Source: Bordetella genomosp. 9 (GTDB taxonomy: Bacteria; Pseudomonadota; Gammaproteobacteria; Burkholderiales; Burkholderiaceae_B). Taken from it: DNA of 64,000 nt. The stretch covers positions 806,001 to 870,000 of the forward strand of contig NZ_NEVJ01000002.1 in assembly GCF_002261425.1 (NCBI RefSeq). The letters run 5' to 3'. The translations under genes and the position numbers were made by a program. Below, piece after piece: positions 32,905-42,153 of the stretch. The notes under the pieces are model-generated. The model searched no databases. It was not told the origin of the DNA and saw only the letters and a list, made by a program, of their open reading frames with translations. Numbering within the stretch: the first letter of the stretch is position 1; each line of letters opens with the position of its first letter.

Positions 32905-33409
32905 CGTCGAAGTGCGAGATATCCAGGAAGGCGACGCCGAGGCGCTGCTGGCCGACATCCGGCCGGCGGACCTCATCGAATTGCAGGCGTCCTGCCGCGG
33001 CGATCTGCTGGAGGCCATCAAGGAATCGATCGCATCGGCGCCGCATCGGTGGTGCGTCACTGTGGACGGCGACCTGGCGGCCTTGATCGGCGTGACGCGC
33101 GCGCCGAGGGATCCAGAGGTGGGCATCCCGTGGATGTCCGGCACCTCGGCGTTCTATCGCGCACCGCGTGCGCTTACTCGATTGGGCCGCCATTACTCTG
33201 CTTTCGGGTTGTCTATTTACCACACTCTGGTGAACTACGTGGACGTCCGAAACACCGTAAGCATCCGCTGGCTGAAGGCCATGGGCTACACGGTGGCGGA
33301 CGAGCCCCTGCCGGTCGGGGTGAATGGGGAACTCTTCTATCGATTCTCCATGTCCAGGATCCGACCGCCATGTGCTGGCCTCTTGTTATCGCCGCCGCCG
33401 GGGCTGTAG
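32894..33409 (+). CDS. T7 gp13-like internal virion protein (GNAT-like)
   Basis: A 171-residue protein with an acetyltransferase-like pattern (EVRDIQEGDAEALLADIRPAD ... NTVSIRWLKAMGYTV), as in the T7 gene 13 family. It starts at TTG 32894, with GGAGG at 32883-32887 six bases upstream, and overlaps the nozzle gene by 11 bp. The catalytic Q/R-x-x-G-x-G/A of true GNAT enzymes is not obvious, so it may be structural. Confidence 0.75.
   Translation: MAANVEVRDIQEGDAEALLADIRPADLIELQASCRGDLLEAIKESIASAPHRWCVTVDGDLAALIGVTRAPRDPEVGIPWMSGTSAFYRAPRALTRLGRHYSAFGLSIYHTLVNYVDVRNTVSIRWLKAMGYTVADEPLPVGVNGELFYRFSMSRIRPPCAGLLLSPPPGL
33168..33177 (+). promoter_or_regulatory. GTGCGCTTAC motif, copy 4 (inside gp13-like gene)
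   Basis: An exact copy inside the gp13-like coding sequence, about 200 bp before the next gene at 33370. ATTACT lies 24 bp after the motif start as a possible -10 box. Confidence 0.4.
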
Positions 33410-33867
33410 TTTCGGCAAAGGGTGCCGCCGACCAGGCGCAGGCCCAGAAAGACGCCCTTGGCTACCAGGCCCAGGTTTCCGCCAACAACGCGCAGTATGC
33501 GGAATGGCAGGCCGAGGACGCCGAGCAGCAAGGCGTCGACGCCGAGGCGAAATCCCGCCAGCAAACCGCCCAGCTCAAAGGCACGCAGCGCGCCGCGCTC
33601 GCGGCCAACGGCGTGTCCCTGGGCGGGGGGTCCGCGCTGGATATCCTGGCCGGCACCGACTACATGGGCGAGCAAGACGCGCTCACGATCCGGGATAATG
33701 CCGCACGGCAGGCGTGGGGGTACCGCACGCAGGGGCAGAACTACGTCGACAATTCCGGGCTGCTGGCCACGAATGCCGACAAGATTAGCCCGTCGAACGC
33801 CGCCGGCACGTCGCTGCTGACCAGCGCCGCCAGGTACTACGGCGCCAGCGGCATGGGGGCGAGCTGA
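33370..33867 (+). CDS. T7 gp14-like internal core protein
   Basis: A 165-residue protein: MCWPLVIAAAGAVVSAKGAA (a hydrophobic N-terminus), then a Gln/Ala-rich helix (ADQAQAQKDALGYQAQ) and GVSLGGGSALDILAGT. This matches the T7 gp14 type of virion core proteins, which are ejected into the outer membrane to form part of the DNA channel. It overlaps the previous gene by 40 bp. Confidence 0.8.
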   Translation: MCWPLVIAAAGAVVSAKGAADQAQAQKDALGYQAQVSANNAQYAEWQAEDAEQQGVDAEAKSRQQTAQLKGTQRAALAANGVSLGGGSALDILAGTDYMGEQDALTIRDNAARQAWGYRTQGQNYVDNSGLLATNADKISPSNAAGTSLLTSAARYYGASGMGAS

Positions 33868-36083
33868 TGCCGCGCGTACCTATCTACCAAACGCCGCAGG
33901 TTGCCGATACCCCGCTGCCCGGCGCACGGCAGAGTTCGGTTGCGTCCGGCGCGCTGTTCGGCGTCGGTGCGGCGCAGGAGCAGCAGGCAGGCGCCGCGCT
34001 CAGCGGGCTGGGCGACACGATGGTGGCGCAACAGCGTATCGCCAACCAGCGGGCCGACCAGCTGCGCGTGGACGACGCGCTGAATCAGGCGCGCGAGAAA
34101 GTCCTGAACTACACGTTCGACCCGAACCAGGGATATCTGTCCTTGAAGGGACAGGCGGCGCTGAACCGGCCGAACGGTCAGGCCCTGCCGGACGAATATA
34201 CCGGCAAGCTGCAGGGCGACATCGACAGCATCGCCGGCACGCTGGGCAACGCCGAGCAGCAACGCCTATTCAAGTTGCAATCCAACAACATCGTCACCCA
34301 GTTCCGTGGGCAGACGATGAAGTGGCTGGCGGACCAGCAAAACGAATACGGCATGTCCGTGCGCCAGGGCACGATCAACAACCAGATCGACACCGCCACG
34401 CGCTTCTACAACGACCCGGCCAAGGTGGATGATGCGCTGAAGTCGATCGACGCCAGCGCCATCGACCTGGCGCGCATGCAGGGCAAGTCCGCCGAAGAGG
34501 CCATATCGTTCTCTCGCCAGCAGACCAGCAAGGCCGTGATGGGCGCCATCACCGGCGCCATGCAGTCTGACGACTTCGGCGCAGCGGTGAGCTACCTGCG
34601 CCGCTATTCCGACAAGATGGCGCCGGACGATCTGCTGCGCGCGTCCGACGTGCTGACCAAGCAGGCCGACACGCAGCTGGGCACGGCGGTGGCCAACAAG
34701 ATCATCGGCGGTGCGAGCCCGCGGTTGCAGCCCGGCCCGCTGGATCGCCTGTCGAGTCTGGCCGGCCCCGCGCCGGGCGGCCTGGTAGGCGCAGTGGCGC
34801 AGGACGAAAGCGGCAACCGCGACTTCAATGCGGACGGCTCGCTCGTCACGTCGCCGGCCGGCGCCAAGGGCCGCATGCAGGTGCTGGACACCACCAACCA
34901 GGATCCCGGCTACGGCGTCACGCCCGCGCGCGATGACAGCCCGGAAGAGCGCGCCCGCGTGGGCCGCGATTACCTGGCCGCCATGTTGCGCAACTACAAC
35001 GGCAATCTGACCACCGCGCTGGCCGCCTACAACGCGGGCCCCGGCAACGTCGACAAGGCCATGGCGAAAGCCAAGGAGGCCGGCGATTCGGCCAACTGGA
35101 TGCAGTACCTGCCGAAGCCGCAGGAAACTATTCCGTACGTGCGCAACGTCATGAGCCGCTATGCGGCGGGCGACGGCGCGCCGCCGAAGCCGACGCTGCT
35201 GGAGCTGCAGCAGCAGGCCCGCGCGCAGATCGGCGATGGCAACCCGCGGCTCCTGAAGATTACGACCGAGGCGCTGTCGCAGCAGTACGAGCTGATGAAC
35301 AAGGCCATCAAGCAGCGCGAGGACGAATCGGTGGCCGGCGCCATGCGGGCGCTGGAGCAGAATGGCGGGCGCTGGTCCGATCTGCCGCTGGACGTGCGCG
35401 CGAACGTGCCGCCCGACAAGGTGGACCAGCTGCTGTCCTACGGCTCGCGAATCGCCAAGGGCGACGACATCACGAACCCCGCTGTCTATCAGCGCCTGAG
35501 CGACCCGAACACCCTCAACAGCCTGTCCAACGATGAGTTCTACGCGCTGCGCAGCGAGTTGTCGCAATCAGACTGGCAGACCTTTGCCAAGCAGCGTGGC
35601 ACCGCTACGGACGCAGCCGACAAGCTGAACACGTCGGCCATCAACCAGGTGCTGAACACGCGGCTGCAAACGCTGCGCATCGACCCCACACCGACGGACG
35701 GCGGCACCGATGCCGCCCGTGTAGGCGCGATTCGCAAATGGATCAACGACGGCATCCTGGCGCAGCAGCGCGTCACCGGCAAGCAGATGACCGATGCCGA
35801 GGTGGAGCGCTTCATCGATGGGCAATTCGCCAAGACCACTGTGATTGATAACGGATGGCTACCGGATAGCACCGGCCGGCGCCTGACCATGAAGGTGGGC
35901 GATATCCCCGGCCCGGTGAAAGACCGCATCAAGAACGACTTCAAGGCCGCAGGCATTGCCGACCCGTCGGACGCTGACGTGCTCGGCGCCTACTGGCGCG
36001 CGCTGCAGGCGCAGGACAACGCCCAGGCCAGCCGGTCACAGTGGTATCTGAACAACACTCGGAATTTCGCCAATGGCAGCTGA
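33867..36083 (+). CDS. Internal virion protein with lytic transglycosylase domain
   Basis: A 738-residue protein. After an Ala/Gln-rich helical N-terminus there is an SLT-type lysozyme domain at about residues 303-420: AVAQDESGNRDF with the catalytic Glu at 314, GAKGRMQVLD, and LAAYNAGPGNVDKA. The rest is helical. Such proteins are packed in the head, injected first, and locally cut peptidoglycan so that the ejection channel can cross the periplasm (compare T7 gp15/gp16). Confidence 0.88.
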   Translation: MPRVPIYQTPQVADTPLPGARQSSVASGALFGVGAAQEQQAGAALSGLGDTMVAQQRIANQRADQLRVDDALNQAREKVLNYTFDPNQGYLSLKGQAALNRPNGQALPDEYTGKLQGDIDSIAGTLGNAEQQRLFKLQSNNIVTQFRGQTMKWLADQQNEYGMSVRQGTINNQIDTATRFYNDPAKVDDALKSIDASAIDLARMQGKSAEEAISFSRQQTSKAVMGAITGAMQSDDFGAAVSYLRRYSDKMAPDDLLRASDVLTKQADTQLGTAVANKIIGGASPRLQPGPLDRLSSLAGPAPGGLVGAVAQDESGNRDFNADGSLVTSPAGAKGRMQVLDTTNQDPGYGVTPARDDSPEERARVGRDYLAAMLRNYNGNLTTALAAYNAGPGNVDKAMAKAKEAGDSANWMQYLPKPQETIPYVRNVMSRYAAGDGAPPKPTLLELQQQARAQIGDGNPRLLKITTEALSQQYELMNKAIKQREDESVAGAMRALEQNGGRWSDLPLDVRANVPPDKVDQLLSYGSRIAKGDDITNPAVYQRLSDPNTLNSLSNDEFYALRSELSQSDWQTFAKQRGTATDAADKLNTSAINQVLNTRLQTLRIDPTPTDGGTDAARVGAIRKWINDGILAQQRVTGKQMTDAEVERFIDGQFAKTTVIDNGWLPDSTGRRLTMKVGDIPGPVKDRIKNDFKAAGIADPSDADVLGAYWRALQAQDNAQASRSQWYLNNTRNFANGS

Positions 36084-39000
36084 AGACCTGGATACTGGCG
36101 CGGCGGTCGCGGCCTACCTGAACGACCTGAACAATCCGATCCCGCGCGATCCGGCCATGGCCGCGCGCGTATCGGTCGCCTCGTCCTTGGGCAGCAACCC
36201 GGATCTGGAGGCCGAGCTGCGCCAGGTTGCGCAGCGCACTGGCGTGCCGATCGATTCCGTGCGTGCCTACCCGGACGAGGTGAAGCGCACCGCGACGATC
36301 CAGGGGACCGACTTCGACGCGCTGGCGCGCGACTTCCCGACGACGGCCGCCTATCTGGCCGACCGGGAAAACGCGAAGATTTCGCACGACGACACCGACA
36401 ATCTCACCCTGGTGGAGCGCACCACCAAGGCGATCGGCAACGGCGCCTCCGCGCTGGCGTCCGCCGTGCCGGCGGCGGCGGGCAGCATATGGCGCCTGGC
36501 ACAGGCCGGCGCCGAGAACGTGGCGCCGCTGGTGGATCCGCTCGTGGGCACGATCCTGCCGGAGAACCCCCTGCGGCGTTTCGCCGCGGGCGCGGCCGGC
36601 GCCGCCAAGTCAGAGGAAAAGGCCGCGGGCGATCTGATGCCGCAGTCCACGGGGAACGTGGAGGCGGGCGTCTACAGCGGGTTGCAGTCGCTGGGGCAAA
36701 TGGGCATTGTCCTGCCGCTGGCAATCGCCACCGGCAACCCGCTGTTTGCGCTGGGCGGCATGTCAGCCCTGCAGGGCGGCCAGTCCTACGGTCAGGCACG
36801 CGACGCGGGCGTGAGCCCGGTAGGCGCACTGGCCTTCGCGTCGTCGCAGGCCGCCATCGAATACGCCACCGAAAAGCTGCCCGTCGGCCGCTTCCTGCAC
36901 GACCTGCAGGTGGGCACGCCGGTGGGCCGTTTCGTCATGCGCCAGCTGGCGGCCGAGATCCCCGGCGAGCAGCTGGCGACGCTGCTGCAGGACGCCAACG
37001 AGTGGGCCGTGCTGAACCCAGGCAAGAGCTTGTCCGAGTTTGCGGCAGAGCGGCCCGACGCGGCCGTGCAGACGCTGGTGGCCACCGTTGTGGCGGCCGG
37101 CGCCGCGTCCGGCGTGGGCAAGGCGGCCCAGGTCGCCAGCGACCGATTCACCGGCCGCCAGCGCGCCGCCGAGGCTGCGCTCACCGACGGCCAGGCCCTG
37201 GCCGATATGGACCAGGCCGCGGCCGCCAGCAAAGTGCGCCCGCGCGACGCGCAGAGCTTCCAGGATTTTGTCGCGCACGCCATGCAGGACGGCCCGGTGC
37301 AGGACGTCTACATCAGCGCGCAGAACCTGGCGCAGTCTGGCGTCGACCTGCAGGCCCTGGCTGCGGCGTCGCCGTCGGTCGCCCAGCAGCTGCCCGAGGC
37401 CATCGCGCTGGGCGGCGACGTGCGCATCCCGTTGGACGAATTCGCCGCCCGCGTGGCGGGCACCGAGCTGTCGCAGTCGCTGCTGCCGCACCTGAAGACC
37501 GACCCGGCCGGCATGACGCAGGCCGAAGCGCAGGAATACATGGCGAACCAGGGTGAGCAGCTGCGCGCCGAGGTCGAAGCCGTGCTCGCCGAGCGCACGC
37601 CCGATGACGCTTTCAAGCAGTCGCGCGAGCGCGTGCAGGCCCAGGTGCTGGAGCAGCTGAACCAGGCCGGCCGGTTCACGCCCGACGTGAACAGCGCGTA
37701 CGCCAACATGACCGCGAATTTCTACGCGGTACAGGGCGCGCGCATCGGCCTGTCGCCCGAGGAAATGGCGGCCCGGTATCCGCTGAACATCCAGGCCGAG
37801 GGCTTCGGGCAGCTGAACCAGGCCGGGCAGACGGAAACGCCGGAATTCAAAAAGTGGTTCGGTGACAGCAAAGTGGTGGACGAGCGGGGTGCGCCGTTGA
37901 CGGTGTATCACGGTACCGCGGCAGACTTTACTGCTTTCGATCCTGCTTTGCTTGGTATGGCTACAGGGGATGAGGGCGCGCGTGAAGGTTATTTCTTCAC
38001 CAACCAGCCGGACGAAGCGGCGCATTACGCACGCGAAGCGACTTTTACCGCTGACCCGGCATCGTACGAAGCGGGCGCACGTGGAGCGTTGTACCCGGTG
38101 CATTTGCGCATGGAGAATCCGCTGTACGTGGACTATGCGGTATCCAGGCAGGCGGAAGTTATTCGGGAAGCGAAGGCCGCGGGCCATGATGGCATCATAG
38201 ATGCGCGCGGTGATTACGTTGTGTTCTCACCGGAGCAGATAAAAAGCGCTATCGGCAACCGCGGCACCTTCGACGCCAACGACCCAAACATCGTTCACCA
38301 GGGCGAGCGCGGCTCGTTCAACGTCGACACCAACACCATCAACCTGCTGAAGAACGCGGATCTCTCCACGTTCCTGCACGAGTCGGGGCACTTCTACCTG
38401 GAAGTGATGGCCGACATGGCGAGCCAACCAGACGCGCCGGCATCCGTGCGCGACGACATGCAGAAGCTGCTGGATTGGTTCGGCGTGAAAGACTTGGCCG
38501 CCTGGCGTGCCATGGACCTGGAAGCGCAGCGGCCGCACCACGAACAGCTGGCCCGCGGCTTCGAAGCCTATTTGATGGAAGGCAAGGCGCCGTCCAACGA
38601 GCTGCAAGGCGTTTTCCAGCGCTTCCGCGCGTGGCTGCTGGCCACGTACCGGTCGCTGGCCAATCTGCACGTGGAACTGTCCGACGAGGTGCGCGGCGTG
38701 TTCGACCGCATGCTGGCGTCCACCGAGCAGATCCAGGAAACCGAGGCGCAGCAGGGCTATGTGCCGCTGTTCAACGACGCTGAAGCGGCTGGCATGACGC
38801 CGGAAGAGTTCAACCAGTACCAGTCCCTGGGCCTGGAGGCCACGCAGGACGCGGTGGAGCAGTTGGAGCGCCGGTCGATTCGTGACATGCGGTGGCTGTC
38901 GAACGCCAAGAGCCGCGCGGTGCGCGAGCTGCAAAAGGAAGCGGCCGACCGGCGCAAGTCCGTACGCGCCGAGGTGCAGGCCGAGGTCATGGCCGAGCCC

Positions 39001-42000
39001 GTGAACCAGGCCCGCACGTTCCTGAAACGCGGCGTCGACCCGGTGACGAATGAGCCGGTGGAAGGACCGCACAAGCTGAAAATCAGCGCGCTGGAAGACC
39101 TGTACGCGGGCGAAGGCGATCGCTATGCGCTGCTGGACTGGAGCAAACTGGGCTACGGCCAGTACGGCATGCTGTCCGAGGACGGCCTGAATCCCGACAT
39201 CGTGGCCGAGCGCTACGGCTACAAGTCGGGCGACGAGCTGGTGCGCGCGCTGTTGAACGAAGAGCCGGCCAGGACGAAGATTGACCGCATGACCGACCAG
39301 CGCATGCTGGAGCGTTACGGCGACCTGTCGGACATGCAGGCGATCAGCCGCGCGGCCGACGAGGCGGTGCACAACGATGCCCGCGCGCGATTCATCGCCA
39401 CCGAGATCAACGCATTGCAGAAAGCGCTGGGGCAGCGTTCGGTGCTGACGCGCGCGGCGCGCCAGTTCGCCGATGCCACCGTGGCGCGCCAGCGCGTGCG
39501 CGACGTGAAGCCCGCGCAGTACATGGCGGCCGAGCAGCGCGCCGGCCGGCAGGCCGAGGCCGCGCTGAAGAAAGCCGACATCCAGACGGCCGCCACCGAG
39601 AAAAAGCGCCAGCTCATCAACAACTACGCCGCGCGCTCGGCCATGAAAGCGCTGCAGGACGTCGACAAGGGCGTGGCCTACCTGAAGCGGCTGGCGACCA
39701 GCGGCACGCAGTCCGGCATGCGCGGCGAAGGGCTGGCGCAGCTGAACAACCTGCTGGCGCGCTTCGACCTGCGCACCGGGCAATCGCTGGCCCAGATCGA
39801 CCAGGCCAAGCAGTCCCTGGCTGAATTCGTGGTGTCGGAATCCGACAAGCTGTCGGCCGTCGTGCCCGACCTGCCGGACTTCATTCTGAACGAGAACTAC
39901 CGCAAGCACTACAAGGATATGACGGTCGAAGAGTTCCGCGGGCTGGTGGACAGCGCGCGGCAGCTCGCCCTGTTGGGCCGGCGGGAACAGCAGCAATACA
40001 TGGCGCTGCGCGCGATGACGTTCGCCGACGAGCGCGACGCAATCCTGTCGCGGCTGCGCGAATTCCACCCGGGCGCCTTCGCGCCCGACGGCACGCCTGT
40101 GGAGCGCGGCCCCAGCTTCGTGCCGAGCCTGGGCCGCGCCGTCGAAAAGCTGGGCGAGAACTTCGCCGGCGAATTCCTGAACGCGGAAACCATCCTGAAC
40201 ATCATGGAGGGTGGCCAGTTCGGGCAGGTGCACGAGTCCCTGTTCGGGCGCATGGATGCCCGTGCCAACTGGAAGGCGCTGAAGCTGGAGCAGATTTACA
40301 AGGAGCTGAAGCCGCTCTTCAAGCAGTGGAACGCGAAAGAGCGCGTGCTGTACGGCCGCAAGGGCATTTTCATCCCGGCCATCAACGACAGCCTGACGCG
40401 CGAGAATGCGCTCGTCGTGGCGCTGCTCTATGGCAACGCCGAAGGCCGCGAGCGCATGACCAACTACGGGTGGACCGACCGCCAGCAGCAGGCCATCATC
40501 GATGTGCTGGACGCGCGCGACCTGGCCCTGGCGCGCGGTATCTGGAACCTGTTCGACAACAAGCTGTGGCCGGAGCTGAAGGCCCTGAATGAGCGTACGC
40601 GCGGCACGTCCCCGCCGAAGGTGGAGCCCGTGCCGTTCACCACGCGCCACGGCGATATGCCCGGCGGCTATTTCCGCCTGAAGTACGACACTGATCTGGA
40701 CGAGCGCGCGTTCCGCCTGGACGAAGGCGCGGCCGTCAAGGAGCTGCTGGGCGGCGGCATGGGCATGGCGGCCAAGACGAATCAGGGCAGCAGCACCCAG
40801 CGCGTGCAGGGCGTGACGATGCGCCCGCGCCTGGACCTGGGCGTGTTCGCCGAGGCCGTGAACGAAACCGTGCACGACCTGGCGTATCGCGAAGCGGTGG
40901 CCGACACCATGCGGCTGCTGAACGACAAGGCCATTCAGTCCTCGATCAAGACCATAGCCGGCGTGGCGCCGTATCGTGCGCTGGTTACGCGCGTGCGCGA
41001 GGTGGCCGCACCGCCGCGCAACCCGACTGGGTTTGTTGAAAAAACGCTGTCGATCGCGCGCAAGAATACCGTCGTCGTGCTGATGTCCGGCGTGAAGACC
41101 GCGCTCCAGAACCTGATCGGCATCGTGCCGGCATTTACGCGCGTGAACGCCGGCAATCTCTCGCTGGAGGTGGCGAAGTTCTACAGCCCGCAGATGGCCG
41201 AGCGTATCCGGTTCACCATGAACCAGTCGCAGTACATGCGCTCGCGGTTCAACAGCTTTGACCGCGACCTGCAAGACTCGATCGGCAAGCTGACCGTGCG
41301 CGGCAAGATTCTGCCCGACACCGCCGCTATGCTCGGCCTGATGGGTTTCGTGGACCGCGGCGTGGCCATCCCCGTGTGGAACGCCGCGTTCAAGGACGGC
41401 ATGGGTAAGTTCGACAACGACACGGCCAGGGCCGTGGACTACGCCGACCACATCGTGCGGCAAACGCAGGGCAGCGGCCGCGAGGTGGATCTGCCGCGCA
41501 TCATGTCCGGGCATGGCGGGTACGGGCAACTGAAGCGCGTATTCACCATGTTCTACAGCTATTTCAGCGGGCAGCTGCAGCAGCTGGTGCGCGCCGGCGC
41601 CATCGCCAAACAGGAAGCGGCTACCCGGCCGGGCGTAGCCGTCGCGCGGTTCACGGCCAACGTGCTGGCCCTGGTCATCGTGCCCGCCATCCTGACCGAG
41701 ATCACGGGCGGCGGGTCGGGTGACGACGATGACGACGAGCTGGGCAAGCGGTTCGCGCGCGCCATCACGATGTACGGCGCCGGCATGTTCCCCATCATCC
41801 GCGATCTGGCGTCGTTCACCTGGGCGTCGTTCGACAGCGATATGCACAACTATGGATACAAACTCAGCCCCGTGCAGTCGGCCGGCGAAGGCATCGTAAA
41901 AGGGGCCAAATCGGTGGCCAAGATTTTCGAGGGCGACGCCGAAACCTACGACGTGAAGAACGCCATCATGGGCGCCGGCTACCTGACCGGTTTGCCCGGC

Positions 42001-42093
42001 AAGCTGATATCCGATGTGGTGACGGGCTTCAATGCGTGGCTGCACGGCGATGCCGGGCCGCAAGCCATCCTGCTGGGGGCGCCGCGGCGATAG
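36073..42093 (+). CDS. Giant polyvalent internal virion protein (ART-like and zincin domains)
   Basis: The product has 2006 residues, the largest of the phage. Visible modules are: a helical N-terminal third with hydrophobic segments; an ADP-ribosyltransferase-like domain near residues 600-720 (LTVYHGTAADFTAFD, GYFFTNQPDEAAHYA, DGIIDARGDYVVFSPEQIKS); a zincin motif HESGH near 769-773; a long helical region; and a C-terminal part with GLMGFVDRG, a hydrophobic segment (VLALVIVPAILTEI) and an Asp-rich run. This layout is that of 'polyvalent' phage proteins injected with the DNA. It replaces T7 gp16 and may carry enzymes into the host. Confidence 0.85.
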   Translation: MAAEDLDTGAAVAAYLNDLNNPIPRDPAMAARVSVASSLGSNPDLEAELRQVAQRTGVPIDSVRAYPDEVKRTATIQGTDFDALARDFPTTAAYLADRENAKISHDDTDNLTLVERTTKAIGNGASALASAVPAAAGSIWRLAQAGAENVAPLVDPLVGTILPENPLRRFAAGAAGAAKSEEKAAGDLMPQSTGNVEAGVYSGLQSLGQMGIVLPLAIATGNPLFALGGMSALQGGQSYGQARDAGVSPVGALAFASSQAAIEYATEKLPVGRFLHDLQVGTPVGRFVMRQLAAEIPGEQLATLLQDANEWAVLNPGKSLSEFAAERPDAAVQTLVATVVAAGAASGVGKAAQVASDRFTGRQRAAEAALTDGQALADMDQAAAASKVRPRDAQSFQDFVAHAMQDGPVQDVYISAQNLAQSGVDLQALAAASPSVAQQLPEAIALGGDVRIPLDEFAARVAGTELSQSLLPHLKTDPAGMTQAEAQEYMANQGEQLRAEVEAVLAERTPDDAFKQSRERVQAQVLEQLNQAGRFTPDVNSAYANMTANFYAVQGARIGLSPEEMAARYPLNIQAEGFGQLNQAGQTETPEFKKWFGDSKVVDERGAPLTVYHGTAADFTAFDPALLGMATGDEGAREGYFFTNQPDEAAHYAREATFTADPASYEAGARGALYPVHLRMENPLYVDYAVSRQAEVIREAKAAGHDGIIDARGDYVVFSPEQIKSAIGNRGTFDANDPNIVHQGERGSFNVDTNTINLLKNADLSTFLHESGHFYLEVMADMASQPDAPASVRDDMQKLLDWFGVKDLAAWRAMDLEAQRPHHEQLARGFEAYLMEGKAPSNELQGVFQRFRAWLLATYRSLANLHVELSDEVRGVFDRMLASTEQIQETEAQQGYVPLFNDAEAAGMTPEEFNQYQSLGLEATQDAVEQLERRSIRDMRWLSNAKSRAVRELQKEAADRRKSVRAEVQAEVMAEPVNQARTFLKRGVDPVTNEPVEGPHKLKISALEDLYAGEGDRYALLDWSKLGYGQYGMLSEDGLNPDIVAERYGYKSGDELVRALLNEEPARTKIDRMTDQRMLERYGDLSDMQAISRAADEAVHNDARARFIATEINALQKALGQRSVLTRAARQFADATVARQRVRDVKPAQYMAAEQRAGRQAEAALKKADIQTAATEKKRQLINNYAARSAMKALQDVDKGVAYLKRLATSGTQSGMRGEGLAQLNNLLARFDLRTGQSLAQIDQAKQSLAEFVVSESDKLSAVVPDLPDFILNENYRKHYKDMTVEEFRGLVDSARQLALLGRREQQQYMALRAMTFADERDAILSRLREFHPGAFAPDGTPVERGPSFVPSLGRAVEKLGENFAGEFLNAETILNIMEGGQFGQVHESLFGRMDARANWKALKLEQIYKELKPLFKQWNAKERVLYGRKGIFIPAINDSLTRENALVVALLYGNAEGRERMTNYGWTDRQQQAIIDVLDARDLALARGIWNLFDNKLWPELKALNERTRGTSPPKVEPVPFTTRHGDMPGGYFRLKYDTDLDERAFRLDEGAAVKELLGGGMGMAAKTNQGSSTQRVQGVTMRPRLDLGVFAEAVNETVHDLAYREAVADTMRLLNDKAIQSSIKTIAGVAPYRALVTRVREVAAPPRNPTGFVEKTLSIARKNTVVVLMSGVKTALQNLIGIVPAFTRVNAGNLSLEVAKFYSPQMAERIRFTMNQSQYMRSRFNSFDRDLQDSIGKLTVRGKILPDTAAMLGLMGFVDRGVAIPVWNAAFKDGMGKFDNDTARAVDYADHIVRQTQGSGREVDLPRIMSGHGGYGQLKRVFTMFYSYFSGQLQQLVRAGAIAKQEAATRPGVAVARFTANVLALVIVPAILTEITGGGSGDDDDDELGKRFARAITMYGAGMFPIIRDLASFTWASFDSDMHNYGYKLSPVQSAGEGIVKGAKSVAKIFEGDAETYDVKNAIMGAGYLTGLPGKLISDVVTGFNAWLHGDAGPQAILLGAPRR

Positions 42094-42103
42094 GTGCGCT
42101 TAC
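42094..42103 (+). promoter_or_regulatory. GTGCGCTTAC motif, copy 5 (before tailspike)
   Basis: An exact copy immediately after the stop of the 2006-residue gene and 60 bp before the tailspike ATG. TAGAGA lies 24 bp after the motif start. Confidence 0.5.
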
Positions 42104-42153
42104 CGCAGCGCGGCGGGTAGAGACTTTGGGGCGCACAAGACAAGGCGCCTCAG

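Noticed and set aside
38227..42063. 1278-codon open frame on the minus strand
   Set aside because: It lies exactly antisense to the 2006-residue virion protein gene. Its His/Arg/Ala-rich composition is what high-G+C antisense frames give, and it has no ribosome site or domain.
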